From the NCBI GenBank assembly GCA_011316305.1, contig SAUG01000027.1, forward strand, positions 297,329 through 361,328: a DNA stretch of 64,000 nucleotides, read 5' to 3'. Position 1 is the first letter of the stretch; each line of letters begins with the position of its first letter. A model generated the notes under the pieces. The model did not search any database. It was not told the DNA's origin and worked only from the letters and a program-made list of their open reading frames with translations. Shown piece by piece: positions 34,633 through 45,389 of the stretch. This stretch comes from Rusavskia elegans (taxonomy: Eukaryota; Ascomycota; Lecanoromycetes; Teloschistales; Teloschistaceae). Position numbers and translations under genes: made by a program.

Positions 34633-37266
34633 ATGGGTGCCGGAAAGAAATCTCGAAATCCCTCCAAGGTATCAGCAGCTGCAGCGCCAGCGGCCTCCGC
34701 GATAACTCAGTCTACTGGCAAATCCTCCATACTTCGGTCGTCTTTCGCACCGTCTTTCTTCCAGCTTGCTCTTTTCGCCTCCGTCATTCAGGGCTTCGAT
34801 ACACAACAACTTAGGTTTCATGACACGAATACTGGCCGATTGCGGTGTGAGCACGCGATCGCCCCCAAAGCAACCTTCAGTTGCTTAGACTGGGGATACT
34901 ACGGTGAAGGGTATCAAGAGCGCCAGCTTAAGGAGTCAAAGAAGAAGAGAAAGAGGACCGAACAAGTCGATGGCACCAAAAACGACGCCCATGCTGAAGA
35001 CGTGGTGCTCGCTTTTGGGACAAGCGAGTCTGAAATCCATCTATTCTCCCCTACCTCAGCGAAGACTGTCGGCATACTCAAAGACGTGCACTCGCAAGGC
35101 ATAAGAGATTTCAAATTTGTGGATGCGGGCAAGGGTCTGAGCGCCTGGAGCATCGGCGGCGAGGGCAAATTGGTTCAGTGGGACCTCCGGAAAGGCAGAA
35201 GCACAAAGTTCGTCTACGGAAGATGTGGGCCCTTATAATCCGCTGATGAATGCAGCATAATATCGCTTCCAGACCACAGCGCAAGGGTACTATGTCCTTT
35301 TGGACCATCGGTATTGTGTGCTTCACACAAAGGCTTTCTGATTGATCCAAAACTATCGAACCCCTCACAGTCCTTCACGGCATCGATCAATGTCGTCCAC
35401 AGCATGAAAGCGTCTTTGCTAAAGCAGCCGGGTACTTCGGTACCATCATTCTTCCTAACCGCAGCAGAGACAGAGCGCTCTATCAACGTCTTTAGTAGTG
35501 TTACCGGGTCCTCGGTCGGGTCTCTCCTAGCCGAGAGTGAAGTTTTGAAGATCGCAGTAGCATCGGACAACGAACACGGCTCCACGTTCACTGCGAGTAC
35601 CCCAGAGACAGGCAATGCAGACCAGGCCCTGGCAATAATCAACAAAGACGGTCTTCTTGAGCTGTTCGAATCACCGTTCAAATTCGGTAGCTCATCCGCA
35701 CAGAAACAAGCTGAAAGTCTCAAAGCTCGGATGAAGCAGAGGACGCGCAAAGCCAAAGCACTAGTAAAGGTCATCCGGCCTGATAAGTCTGCTGCTGTCG
35801 TCCCGTTACTGGATGTCGTTTTTCAGGACAACGACTTGGTTTTGGTATGGGCAGAAGGCGGCGTGGATCTCAGATTTGATCGCATACAGTGGAGGAAGAG
35901 TGACACATCCGAGGTATTGCTGGAAGGAGTCAATGAGATTGTGAGGGGCAAGGATATCACAAATCTTGGAGCTGCTGTGATGAATGGAGTAAAGGATATG
36001 GGCAAGATGCAGGTGGATGAAACCCACACTGTAGTCACGGCGAGTGGACCATCGGAGTACTTGCAATCAGTTATCGATGAGCCCGGGGTGATCGATATCT
36101 CAAGTGCCGAAGAGGATACCGATTACGAGGACGACAAAATGCCTATGGAATCCTCACAGAGTGTGTCCGACGACGAACCAGCACCAGAGCCACGACCTCC
36201 AAAGACAAGCATCCCGCCACAGGATACCGATGTTTCGATGGCAGATGCCGACGTCGAGGCTGAAGATGTAGTTGCCGGTGGCGCAGAGGTTGAGGAGCCT
36301 AGCTTTGGTGATTTGATCAGAGCGCATGCGACCGGCCATGTGGACGTGCAAGCTCAGTTTGCTGCACCTAGCACTGAAGCCATGGCTTCTACCAACGAAA
36401 GGTCGGTGCAGCTTCCTTCTGGAATGTCCCTGGGCACGGTATTGACGCAGTCACTTCGCACAAATGATGTCAATCTCCTCGAGAGCTGTCTGCACACAAG
36501 AGACAAGGCCATTCTTAGAGCTACGATCGAGCGACTCGATTCGGCACTCGCATCTACACTATTGCAGAAGTTGGCCGAAAGATTCCATAGCCGACCGGGG
36601 AGAGCCGGAAGCCTTCTCGTTTGGATACAATGGACCATTGTCGCTCACGGCGGGTACCTGGCCAGTCAACCCGGCGCAATGAAAACTATGGCTGTCCTTC
36701 ATCGCGTCATCACAGAACGCGCTCGGTCCTTGCCGTTGCTTCTGTCTTTGAAGGGTAAGCTTGACATGCTAGAAGCGCAAATGAACCTACGGGCAAGCAT
36801 CAAGGCGCGATCCCAGAAATCGAAATTAGCGGGCCAGCAAGACGAGGAAAACGTCATCTATGTCGAGGGTCAGGAAGAATCAGATAGTGAGGACAGTGTT
36901 GCGGAGGATATTGATATGGGGCAGCCAGAACTTGGTGTTGGCTTAGACAAGGTGGGCAGCCGGAATGGAAGTGAAAGCGTCCCCGAGTCTGGGGACGAAG
37001 ACGATGAGGAAATGCCGATAGCAACGAATGGTGTGGCTGCGGAGTCGGACGGTGAGGGAAGCGAAAGTGGAAGCGAAGAAGGCCTGTTTGACGACGAGGC
37101 CGAATCCACGGAGAGGGACTCGGATGATGAAATCTCGATCGATGAAGTCGACCACGAGGATGTCGACTCCCTGGAATCCGGAGCTTCTAGCGACGGCGAG
37201 GAAGCTCCAGCCCCGAAGCGGCCGGCAACAACTAAACTAAGCAACGGCATCCGCCCCAAGAAGTGA
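34633..37266 (+). CDS. UTP5: U3 snoRNP / t-UTP subunit Utp5 (WDR43-like)
   Basis: Component of the t-UTP (UTP-A) subcomplex of the small-subunit processome, coupling rDNA transcription with 18S rRNA maturation in the nucleolus. Exons 34633-35207 and 35256-37266, a 48-nt intron, 861 aa. The N-terminal part has WD40-like repeats (ATFSCLDWGYYGE, VVLAFGTSESEIHLFSP, FKFVDAGKGLSAWSIGGEGK, LVQWDL). The Utp12 domain lies at about residues 560-690 (MSLGTVLTQSLRTNDVNLLE, then WIQWTIVAHGGYLASQPGA and MEAQMNLR-like LDMLEAQMNLR). The C-terminal 170 residues are very acidic Glu/Asp/Ser-rich and end in a basic tail. Minus-strand Ser-rich frames here are shadows. Confidence 0.91.
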
Positions 37267-37753
37267 CGAGGATCATCCACTGAAGACGGAAGACGACATG
37301 ATAGTGATGATGTGGTGTGGAGGGGGATACCCCGTCCGAAAGGTTTGCAATTTTCTCTATTTTCTTCTTTCTCAGCCATGTTCACCGGACCAGCAAGAAG
37401 AAGCATTGCGGAAGCATAAGCGAGTTCTCTGTATCATGTGCATGATGATACGAGTGCATGGGTCGGCGTTTTGCATGGCTTCTTTCTGCGGATTGTTGGG
37501 TCAGGAGAGAGCATGATATCCCTCGGCGTTGTCTCCCCTTTGAAAGAAAAAGCGAATGTGCGGAGACTGGAGATCATCGTCCAGTCTGGCTTGGAGTTTG
37601 AACCACGAGGCGGTGGTGGTGGTAGTGGATGAAATTGAACATAGGATGTCCGTGTCTTGTGTGAAATATGTTTCGGCATCGAAATCCACGTGTTCGTCCG
37701 GCCATATATCTTCGGTGCCATCACCACTCGTGATCCTCGCTGACTTCATGAAT
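37267..37753. other. intergenic region between convergent genes
   Basis: About 490 nt between the stops of UTP5 and the first F-box-like gene. Open frames are short and lack family features; nothing else noticed. Confidence 0.5.
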
Positions 37754-38212
37754 TCACCATGGCTTCTTCTCTCCAAACCCTAGTAACAACTTCCTGGTGC
37801 CCCTGTCATCACCAGAAGCCCCCTTCATCGACAACCACGACCTGCAGCCAGAACATGTCTGCTTCCGGCGCCTTAGATAATAAAGGGCTTCATTGGGTGG
37901 CATCTGGCTCATACCATGGCCCATACTATGACCCCAACCAGGACCACTGTAGGCTTCAAACATACTCTGTGGTAAGATTCTGAAGCAGGTATAGCACACG
38001 AGATCATCCCACGGGATAATCTCGGCAGCCTCGGCGGCTAAGACTCCTTCCCGGAGATCGAGTTTACTGATTTGGGCTCTGAACCACGGATGGACCTGGC
38101 GGAGGGCGTGACGGGTATTGTGTGTTGTGGGATTATTGTGGGCATCAGTGTTGATATAGTCCAGGATATGGTATTTGAGCTCGTTTGGGAGCGCCATGAA
38201 GGAGATTGCCAT
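37754..38212 (-). CDS. small F-box-like protein, tandem copy 1
   Basis: Single exon, 152 aa, ATG at 38212. The N-terminus MAISFMALPNELKYHILDYI is F-box-like (the LPxEL/IxxxIL pattern). It continues with a short HALRQVHPWFRAQISKLDLR stretch. A CxxC...CxxC zinc-binding-like pattern follows: LVCYTCFRIL and, later, RRKQTCSGCRSW. F-box proteins recruit substrates to SCF ubiquitin ligases; whether this truncated-looking protein binds Skp1 is unknown. It is a clear paralogue of the next gene at 38279-38638, same strand, 66 nt apart. The C-terminal extension after CRSW is unique to this copy. It also has a Gly/His/Met-rich insert (GPGWGHSMGHGM) before the second Cys pair. Confidence 0.75.
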   Translation of the reverse strand: MAISFMALPNELKYHILDYINTDAHNNPTTHNTRHALRQVHPWFRAQISKLDLREGVLAAEAAEIIPWDDLVCYTCFRILPQSMFEAYSGPGWGHSMGHGMSQMPPNEALYYLRRRKQTCSGCRSWLSMKGASGDDRGTRKLLLGFGEKKPW

Positions 38213-38278
38213 TGTTTTAGTATTGTTTGCCCGTCCGCATATGTGATAATGTGAGCGGTGGGTGTCCTTTATTTCCTG

Positions 38279-38638
38279 TTAGGGAACCGCCCGCGATGGT
38301 ATCCGCCACGACCGGCATTCAAAACATGTCTGCTTCCGACGCCTTAGATCATAGAAGAACTCATATGGCGCCTTCTCGCCCCATCTAGAAACCCCTTTCG
38401 ATTCATCATACGCTTCGAATACGTCGCTGGCTAGGATTCGGAAGCAGGTGTAGCAAACGAGATAACCGCTCGGGATGGGGGCGGCTAAAACTTGTTTTCG
38501 AAGATCGAGTTTGCTGATTTGAGATCGGAACCAGGGATGGACTTGGCGGAGGGTGTGGAGTGTGTTGGTGTCGGTGTGTATGTAATTGAGGATCTGGTAT
38601 CTTATTTCGTTGGGGAGTGACATGAAAGAGAGTGTCAT
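38279..38638 (-). CDS. small F-box-like protein, tandem copy 2
   Basis: Single exon, 119 aa, ATG at 38638. Shares the order of copy 1: MTLSFMSLPNEIRYQILNYI, HTLRQVHPWFRSQISKLDLR, LVCYTCFRIL and RRRKQTCFECRSW. It ends soon after the last Cys pair, about 33 residues shorter than copy 1. It lies immediately upstream of copy 1 on the same strand. The shared segments show recent tandem duplication followed by divergence and indels. The function is inferred only from the F-box-like N-terminus and is uncertain. Confidence 0.75.
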   Translation of the reverse strand: MTLSFMSLPNEIRYQILNYIHTDTNTLHTLRQVHPWFRSQISKLDLRKQVLAAPIPSGYLVCYTCFRILASDVFEAYDESKGVSRWGEKAPYEFFYDLRRRKQTCFECRSWRIPSRAVP

Positions 38639-39027
38639 GATCTGGTCGTTGATTATGCTGCGTGTACGGGGATCGCCAGAGAGGGGACTGGATCATGTCA
38701 TGGCATTATAGCTGATGATATAGAAGATCCAGAGTTGTTGGGGTTTTGATATGGTTTTGATCAAGGTTTACGCTGATCGTGGCTGTGCGATTCAAGGCAA
38801 ATGTTTCAGATTCCCGGTTCGTATTTCACTGAAGTAACAGCTTCGCGCTCCATTCATGACGGATTTTCTTGTTTCGACTTCGAGCCGACTTAAACCCCGA
38901 GGCTGAGTCGGCTCCGAGTTATCAGAACCAAACAGCGAATTGCGAGTTGATACGCCAGCTTATTCACCGTGACAAAAGCAAGACTTTGGGCATGAATACA
39001 ATACAGCACCGTCATCCTCCGCTACCG
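38639..39027. other. intergenic region
   Basis: 389 nt between the F-box-like copy 2 start and the stop of the CxxC-protein gene, both minus strand. No feature recognised beyond being the upstream region of copy 2. Confidence 0.5.
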
Positions 39028-39906
39028 CTACCGCTTTGGCGCTGGAGCTGCCCTTTGCCTCTCCCTCCCCTTCTCCTTGAGCCTCTCCAACTCCTGCTCC
39101 CTAGCCCACACGGGCTTCACAAACACCTTCTGCTGACTCAGTTCAGGCATAACAGTCAAGCCCTTCCTTAACAAAAGATTCGCACCTTCCCACTGCGCGC
39201 TCCCAACCTTGCCTCCGAAATTGCAAACCGTCCCCTGGTGCTGATGAGGATGATACCTCGGATCCAACCGGTCGACTTGCAACGCTCGATATTTTGGTTG
39301 TTTGAACACCATGTAGGGTTGGAGGGGGATGGAGTAAGAACATGATTCGCGGGACTGTTCCTTGAGGACTCTTCTTCGCTCCAGCAGGAAATCGAACTTC
39401 ATGGCGATTTCTGCTCCATGGCCGACGGGTGTGAAGGGGACCTGGTCCAAGAAATGTAGGTTGGCATTGAGATTTCGTAGTTGTTGTTCGACCGCGTCGA
39501 GCTCAGCCTTTAGTAATGTTTTGCAGGCTTTGCATTTGGAGGGACGAGGCATCGGCTGAGTTCGTGTCAGAGGTCCTGGTGGAGGAGCCTTGCTCGCGGA
39601 CAGGCATTTTGGACATTGGTTGTAGGCATGAATGTTGTGTTTCGTTGCAAGCCTAGTAAGGATTTCGTTGATGATGGTGGACTCGCACTGTTGATCGAAG
39701 TGGGTGTTCTCGAGATAGATGTCCAGCTCCATGGTGTGCAGTGTAGAGTAGCTTGTCAAGTCAGGAAAAGGATAGAATGATGGAGTTATACATGGTATGC
39801 TGTCTCCGACAAACATATATCGTTCATCGCCACAAAGCCCGCAATTGCATGAATGAGAATGTTGTAAAGGTTTCGACGCATTCTTTTGGGAATCCTTCAC
39901 AGCCAT
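39028..39906 (-). CDS. uncharacterised protein with CxxC pairs
   Basis: Single exon, 292 aa, ATG at 39906; family not recognised. Near the N-terminus there is a Cys cluster (SHSCNCGLCGDE). In the middle two CxxC pairs are spaced as in a zinc ribbon or treble-clef: YNQCPKCLSAS and PSKCKACKTLL. A helical, coiled-coil-like stretch (LKAELDAVEQQLRNLNANLH) follows. Later there is a segment with many aromatic and basic residues (SYSIPLQPYMVFKQPKYRAL) and a basic C-terminus rich in Arg/Lys/Glu. The frame is long, ATG-initiated and distinct in composition from flanking DNA, so I keep it as a gene. Zinc binding is inference. Confidence 0.65.
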   Translation of the reverse strand: MAVKDSQKNASKPLQHSHSCNCGLCGDERYMFVGDSIPCITPSFYPFPDLTSYSTLHTMELDIYLENTHFDQQCESTIINEILTRLATKHNIHAYNQCPKCLSASKAPPPGPLTRTQPMPRPSKCKACKTLLKAELDAVEQQLRNLNANLHFLDQVPFTPVGHGAEIAMKFDFLLERRRVLKEQSRESCSYSIPLQPYMVFKQPKYRALQVDRLDPRYHPHQHQGTVCNFGGKVGSAQWEGANLLLRKGLTVMPELSQQKVFVKPVWAREQELERLKEKGRERQRAAPAPKR

Positions 39907-40915
39907 TTGTTAATTCATAAGAGAGTCACTGACACGGAGCTTTGTGAAGCAAAGGAAATGATGTTGATGCCCAAGAAAATCGGCAGCAGTACTTGAGACT
40001 AAGATCACAGGCCTCGTACGGCTTCCGGAGCATAGACTGTGGTGGTAGAGAAAAGATGAGAGTCAGAGAAATAGGCCGGAGAAGGTGGATGACAACGAGG
40101 TGCGCGATGCTACGCAACAGTCTCAGACTCCAAGTTTGAACATGCTCAGCTTCTACAGATTGACGTTGATTGACGAGAGCATCTGATGACCCAAACCGGG
40201 CACGTTCCGTGACGTCGATGAGCATGTGGAGAGTGAACGTGGGCCCATAGGCATGGTGCAATCGATTGCGCCATATCAGAGCAGACAACGTCGTTGTCGG
40301 ATCCGAGAGAAGGTACCAGTACGATCCGTGATGGAGGTTGCAGCAATGTTCTTGGCGTCGAAGTTGGAGTGGCATCTAAAACACCTTTGGTGTGTTATGA
40401 AGCTGATCCTTCTGATTGATGTTAACTCTTGACGACGATCGGAAAGAGCGTCCACACAGGCGGCATCTTGCAGCTGCCATCCATCAGGTGTCGTCTGGAT
40501 ACGAAACCAGCAGCTGTCAGTTCGAAGGGCTGCTTGCTGCGGGGTGGATGGTCCACGTCCCTACCCAAAGATGAGATTGTGAATGGAATAGTAGTAGCAA
40601 TGGAGGTTGATGCAAGATTTGCTCACGAGCTCAGCTCTAGACCCGGACTGAAACTTGCGGCAATTCCAACGGCTGTTTCGTGTTGCAGGTCTTGGCACGC
40701 GTGGCTTCTCCAGTACAATACTCGTAATCCTTCCAGACTCCTGGTGATTTCTCATCGTCCTTTCTCTTGATCGAATGCAGGCATTCGACGTGGGCCTCTC
40801 CTCTTGTATAGCTACTTGTTTCTTGTTCGGACCAATGCTCTGAGAGCATCCCTCAATATTAACAAATGATTGGCCATACTGTACCTTCGTTGGCGGATCT
40901 TTGCATATCTGTGCC
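39907..40915. other. intergenic region between divergent genes
   Basis: About 1 kb. The open frames at 39926-40375 (minus), 40429-40770 (plus) and 40561-41004 (minus) lack domains and splice support; I treat them as chance. No repeat or RNA gene seen. Confidence 0.45.
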
Positions 40916-42273
40916 ATGGTCGTTCCCTTGTTCGCCCTCTTTGGATACAAGTACAACCCGATCAGGATTGTTTCCAAGAGTCCCGGCGCCTTTGCCGTCC
41001 TCATCTGCAGCTTCCTCTATCTGGTCTGGTACCTCCCGACCGCCAACGTGAGGTATGAGTTGGAGAGTGCTTGGAGTGATGCGCCCCGTCGACTCATCGT
41101 CTTTGGCGATTCCTGGAGTGACAATGCCAATTACCCCATCGACCTGCCCCCAAAGAAGCTGCTTCCCACCAAAGACGAGGCACAGGGCCCCGTCTGGACC
41201 GAATGGCTGTGCTCCGCCGTGCGTCCCCTGGGCCCGTGAGATCGTGTCGGGCCTGCTGACAATCCTTCAGATCAAATGCAATCACCATGATAATTTCGCA
41301 AGGTCTCTTCCCGCCGCGCCAACAACCGAACTCCGGGGCGCCGTCGTCAACAGTGCTGTCCTGAATCGAACCCTCCCTGCAGGCCACGGAGAGGTCACCA
41401 TGCTTTCCGACCTGAAGACGCAAGTCTCGCAGTGGCTGCGCTTCGAAAGGAAACAGTACACCAACAGTCGCATGCGGGAGAAGGAGAAGCGGGGCACCAT
41501 CTTCACCGTTTGGTTTTCTCTGTGGGATATCTGGTACTATTCGCAATTGAATAGTGATGATGCAGCCAATGCCGTCCGAGAGAGCATCGATACCCTTTTC
41601 GAGCAGCTCGCGGTGATTGCTGACCACTGGCCGATGGATACCAAGATCATCCTACCCGAAGCCATGGATCCCACCTTTCTCCCGGCATGGTCGATGGAGA
41701 GGACAGGTCCTGCCGGATCCGATCACAGCGCGGAAGATCAGCGCATTGCTATTCAGCTGGTCAAGCAGTGGAACATCGCTTTGGACGAGAGAGCATCACA
41801 GTGGGACCAGGGTCAGATATACATCTACAATACCAACGACTGGATGCTGGATCAGGTGCGCGAAGCTCAACTGGTGGTTGGGAACATGATGGATCACAAC
41901 GGTCTGGGACATAGCGGCTCACCCTGGGACAGCGTCCATTCTGCATGCGCCGGCAGCGGCAACAGGGGCAAGAATCGAACTCCTGGCAATGGTAAGAGCG
42001 GATCGGATCCGTTTCGATGTTCGAACCCGGACAAGTACCTTTTCTGGTAAGCGATCACCTCCAATCATACGGCTTCCTAGCCATGTAGACTTGACAGATG
42101 TTGTTAGGGATGAGATGCATCTTGGCCCTGAGGCTCATAAGATGATCGGGCAAGGGATCGCAGCAGATATCGCGGAGTCCCATGGTGACTCCTGGTTTGC
42201 GCACGAGCAGCCCGAAGGATCCAAGGATGCAGATTCGTCGGCGGCGGATCGGAAGGAGCCACCCGTGTCTTGA
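40916..42273 (+). CDS. GDSL/SGNH-type hydrolase with N-terminal membrane anchor
   Basis: Predicted esterase or acylhydrolase of the SGNH superfamily. Exons 40916-41218, 41271-42046, 42108-42273; introns 52 and 61 nt; 414 aa. Residues about 24-43 (PGAFAVLICSFLYLVWYLP) form one transmembrane helix or signal anchor. Block I is LIVFGDSWSDN, with the nucleophile Ser in GDS. Block V is DEMHLGPEAHKMI, with the catalytic Asp and His, spread over the last intron. A segment TVWFSLWDIWYYSQLN sits where block III lies in fungal homologues. The C-terminal part after the catalytic His is charged and probably disordered. Substrate unknown; polysaccharide or lipid ester hydrolysis are the usual options. Confidence 0.86.
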
Positions 42274-42887
42274 CGGTAGCAAACAAATATGATCTGGCCA
42301 ATCTCAATCTGATAATCACCCTGTCACTACATTCGATCATGTACACTCCCGTCCTCTCGATCTCGCACTAAACCATTGCAACAACAGACGATACAGAGAT
42401 AGTCATGAAAGACTGGGAGTCACAAGGGTGGTTCTTCGACTGGAATGCGTCGTATGTCAACTGCAAGAATGCGAGGGTCATGTCTCAGCCAGGGCGATTT
42501 CCGTATCCGGCTTAAGGAAACTCACCGACAATCGAACAAAGAAAAAGCAGAAAACTTTCACCGATCGATACCAGATCCCCTGGTTTCATTGACCTCCGCT
42601 CCCGCCAATATCCAATCTGTATCCGCAAGCGTCCAATCTCGGCGCCCTCATTGCCTCTTCAGCTCCGTCGCTAAGACAAAGGCCGGACCAAGTGTCATCA
42701 TGACCGCCCTCGCAAAACGGCGTCTCTACACAAAGGATTTCTTGCTTCTGCTTCATCATCTTGCAGCAGGCATGAGGACGAACAATCCACATAGGTGAGA
42801 GCTTCTTTGTGCCTCAAAGCAGCTATTCTCTCCCCACGCCTATTGCAGTACATCAATGTATTCTCTCCTCTTTCTTCTGCCTTCCCA
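42274..42887. other. intergenic region and probable leader of the HMG-box gene
   Basis: 614 nt before the HMG-box ATG. It has a strong donor-like GTGAGAG at 42795 and an acceptor-like TTGCAG at 42843-42848, so a leader intron is possible. Upstream ATGs, for example in the 42445-42798 frame, could act as upstream open frames; unproven. Confidence 0.4.
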
Positions 42888-45151
42888 ATGTCCTACCATC
42901 GAGTGCTGCCTCCCCCTCCAGCCCTTGCCAGTCAGACACCCGCAGCTCAGTGGCTCCCCAAGCAAGATACCCTGCTGCAGAACAGGATCATGGCAGATAC
43001 CAACTCCAGACCCGAGGAGAGCATAGCCCAACACAACAGCCCCGTCCACGTTCCGACCAGCCCTTCTCCCACCGCCGACAGACTTTCCCCACAGCCGAGC
43101 GAGGCCTCAGTGGAAGACGTTGCCACTTCGTCCAATATCCGCACTCGCTCTTCTGCAACTAACGAAAGTAACAATCCATCGGATCAGCGTGCCCTCTCCA
43201 TCACTCAAGAGAACACCGTGTGGAACGCTCCAAGCTCCATCTGTCTTTGCCAACCCGACCCGAAAGTTCCCAGGCCTAGGAATGGTAATGTTTCCTCCCT
43301 AACCAGCTTCCTTTTCTTACCATCTTGATCAACCATGTGCTGACGGTAACTATGCAGCATTCATACTCTATCGACAACATCACCAAGCTCGCGTAGTTGC
43401 ACAAAACCCAGGTCTAGCCAACCCTGATATCTCAAAGGTTATCGGCGATCATTGGAGACAGGCGCCGCCTGAAATAAAGCAGCACTGGAAGAATCTGGCT
43501 GAGGTATGGTTCCCCCACCTCCTTGTCGTATGTCATATGTGACATGTTGCTGATCATTTTGCAGGAGGAGAAGATCCGCCATCAAAGGCAGTATCCTGAC
43601 TACAGATATCAACCACGTCGAAGCGGTAGGAATAACAGTCTCTCTTCCGGTTCCAACGTCTCCTCAAACCCAGCCGAGGCCGAAAACCGTAGGTGTGCCA
43701 AATGTGGTGGACGGAGCATGACCACCCCCATTTCAGTGTCCAGCGCTGGCTACTTGGCCTCAGCATCAACCGTCAGCCCTGGCACTCCATACTCGGCCAA
43801 TCGTCCACCCTCCACGCCCTCTACTGCGTCTAGTGCAAAGAGGTTCCTGCAAGGTACTTGCAGTCCACCTTTCACAAGCTCAGCCAATGCATTCGTACAT
43901 CGGAACCGCGACCTCAGCAACAACATCGGCGCATTGGGACTTGCAACTCCTCGGTACAAGCGGCCTGAAGATTCCGGGTTCCCACTTAGTCCTGACGCAA
44001 AACGTCGCCGAGTCATGGGTGGCCCTTACCCTGGTGCTCCACGGCTTCCGAATGGACCTCCAACCCCATACGGATTTCCACGGCGTAAAGAGTCTTTACC
44101 CCGGTTGGAATTTATGAATTCACCAACTTTTGCTATGGGGCCCCCGCCACGGCCCCATCCGGTTGCTCACCAGCCAGACTCCTCTCTGACGCTGCCACCT
44201 CTGCAGAGTTCATCGATCTCTGGCGAATCGACGCAGGCTAAGTCTGTCGAAGCAATGGTGATGTCCATGTCGACAGTGAACAAGATTCGAGTCCTTGCCA
44301 AAGCCTCCACACCGCTCGCGAAGCCCAGTCCGGCATCTCCTGCCTTTCAGATTAGAGGACTGATCATCGCCATCGATGGCCAAGAACGTGCGGCTGTGGA
44401 GCAGATTACCGCGAACCTCAACACTGTCCTGGCGCCGACCTACGCTGTCCAAGAGTTCAGACTCCCCGCCGAGGTTGATGAATCTGTTCGAGACACAAAT
44501 ATCGACGTCAACACCGACTCCCTCGAACACTGCCATCGAAATATAGCACAATACCACACCCTCTCCACTCAACTGAAGTCGTACATCACCTCTGTTCCAT
44601 CAGCTCCTGCCTCACCGACGTCCTCGCCCGCTGTCTCTCCCAAATCATTCCCAGCCAGACCGAAACCGGCAGTCCACTCAACCGCTACGCCATCAACCTC
44701 GGTCGGTACACCAAGCTCCACATTCGCAGAACCGCTCTCTGCTGCCAGTACCGATTTTGGACCATCGAAACGCAAGACGACGGAAACTCTTCATCCCATC
44801 GCTTTGGTCCCCGGCTACCAGCTTACTCAAACGGACGCCTTCGCCAGCCACATCCCCATCGACGATGCGTGGACCCCGGTGGAGCACTGGCAGTGGATGG
44901 CGGCCATGTGGCGTGGGACTGTTGGGCCTGACATCACCATTGCTGTCAAAGCTGTCGAAGAGAGTGGAGTAGAGCAGCAGAAAGCTGGTGGTGGAAGGAG
45001 AGCTGGAGGAGGGGAAGTTGATATTCAGTTGGATGAACACAGGGCAGTGGTTGTGAAGATCGAGAAGGGGGGGATAGTGGCGGAGGGTTCTTTGAGGAGG
45101 CTCGGGTTCGAGGTTGGGGAGTATGTAAGAGGACGACTCGGGAGTATGTAG
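42888..45151 (+). CDS. HMG-box transcription factor
   Basis: Sequence-specific HMG-box (MATA_HMG-type) regulator. Exons 42888-43284, 43358-43503, 43565-45151; introns 73 and 61 nt; 709 aa. I start at the ATG at 42888 (MSYHRVLPPPPA). The HMG box lies at about residues 130-200: PRPRNAFILYRQHHQARVVA, then NPDISKVIGDHWRQAPPEIK and HWKNLAEEEKIRHQRQYPDY, then the basic tail RYQPRRSGRNN. Next comes RRCAKCGGRSMTTP, seen in fungal Ste11/Rox1-like regulators. The rest is Pro/Ser-rich with a conserved-looking C-terminal domain (WTPVEHWQWMAAMWRGTVG). Which of the Ste11/FMF-1 or Rox1/Rfg1 lineages it belongs to cannot be settled here; the first would imply a role in sexual development. Confidence 0.87.
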
Positions 45152-45389
45152 GAATTCTGGTGGAAGAATGGATAGTAATCTGGATCTGGATAGACTGATG
45201 AGGTTGGGGTTGAGGATTTGTAGGTACCTTTGACAGAGCTTAGGGTAATTAGGGGAGACTGAAATAGTATCAGCATAGCTTGGGAGTAAATACTTCGAAC
45301 ATCCTTATTGAATCCTTGACTTCAGGACAGGAACATGTCGCTGAATCCTCTCATTGACCAAAAGTAAGTTCAGACAATTCATTCAGACT

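Noticed and set aside
36870..37406. Minus-strand Ser-rich frame of 178 codons
   Set aside because: It is the complement of the acidic Glu/Asp/Ser C-terminus of UTP5; no start context or domain.
40561..41004. Minus-strand frame of 147 codons
   Set aside because: It overlaps the start of the GDSL hydrolase exon 1 on the other strand and has no domain.
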